A DNA stretch of 64,000 nt, taken from Tridacna crocea. Taxonomy: Eukaryota; Mollusca; Bivalvia; Cardiida; Cardiidae. The stretch is not shown here. The DNA is taken from NCBI GenBank assembly GCA_943736015.1, contig OX031069.1, forward strand, positions 25,549,235-25,613,234, given 5' to 3'. Positions within the stretch are counted from its first letter, which is position 1. Below are more notes on the stretch, generated by a model, which saw only the letters and a list, made by a program, of their open reading frames with translations, had not been told where the DNA came from and made no database searches.

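Noticed and set aside
62039..62563. 174-codon plus-strand ORF
   Set aside because: It runs through SINE-D, the foldback MITE and the start of exon 18 in a different frame from the myosin; composite of repeats.
1..64000. CRISPR-like array from many similar palindromic repeats
   Set aside because: The repeats are dispersed, 220 bp long, in both orientations and within eukaryotic introns; no regular spacers or cas genes.

Overview
The window is nuclear DNA of an animal, most likely a bivalve mollusc. It carries one gene broken into many short exons by large AT-rich introns. Those introns hold repeat types typical of bivalve genomes: tRNA-derived SINEs, and pearl-like or Helentron-like elements with internal repeats of about 156-166 bp and runs of GTCC. 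No prokaryotic operon, rRNA gene, functional tRNA or CRISPR array was seen. The species call is inference from repeat style only.

The gene is on the plus strand and encodes an unconventional class I myosin, best matched to myosin ID (MYO1D; Myo31DF in Drosophila). Eighteen coding exons can be placed between 3280 and 64000. They join in one open frame of 831 codons with matching splice phases and no internal stop. They cover the motor domain from just before the P-loop, the converter, the IQ neck and the first part of the TH1 membrane-binding tail. The first coding exon (about 30 residues) lies upstream of the window. The last part of TH1 (about 140 residues, judged by family length) lies downstream. 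I see no second gene.

Nearly everything else is repeats. The main one, here called TH (TTAA-hairpin), is a MITE of about 220-230 bp. Its ends are inverted (TTAACYCWTTACC ... GGTAAWGRGTTAA), it sits in TTAA sites, and its centre is a near-perfect palindrome with arms of about 30 bp around GCTGGTAACCAGC. By eye there are roughly 110 copies and fragments, in every large intron and both orientations, often abutting and sharing one TTAA. A plus-oriented copy here means the end starting TTAACCCATTACCACACAATCCC is on the left. TH-A is the common form. TH-B and TH-C have different stem and flank sequences but keep the palindrome.

Other mobile DNA: four pearl/Helentron-like families, P1 (starts TATACGCCCG), P2 (TACCCCTGCA), P3 (AGCTCACCTG) and P4 (TATGCTCC); a tRNA-derived SINE (SINE-D); an (ATTC)n-tailed SINE with clear target-site duplications; a 1.45 kb non-autonomous hAT element with an 8-bp duplication; a pogo/Tigger-like element with TA ends; a second TTAA-flanked element; a foldback MITE with GGGCCYGTATTCACC ends; a GATC-rich hairpin family; and several one- or two-copy palindromes. 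Many are nested inside TH copies, giving a relative insertion order.

Layout: 1-3279, upstream intron with repeats; 3280-10087, exons 2-3; 10088-27715, a 17.6 kb repeat-filled intron; 27716-39470, exons 4-10; 39471-43775, intron with the hAT and a P3 element; 43776-52055, exons 11-14; 52056-58418, intron with nested SINE; 58419-64000, exons 15-19 (neck and tail).
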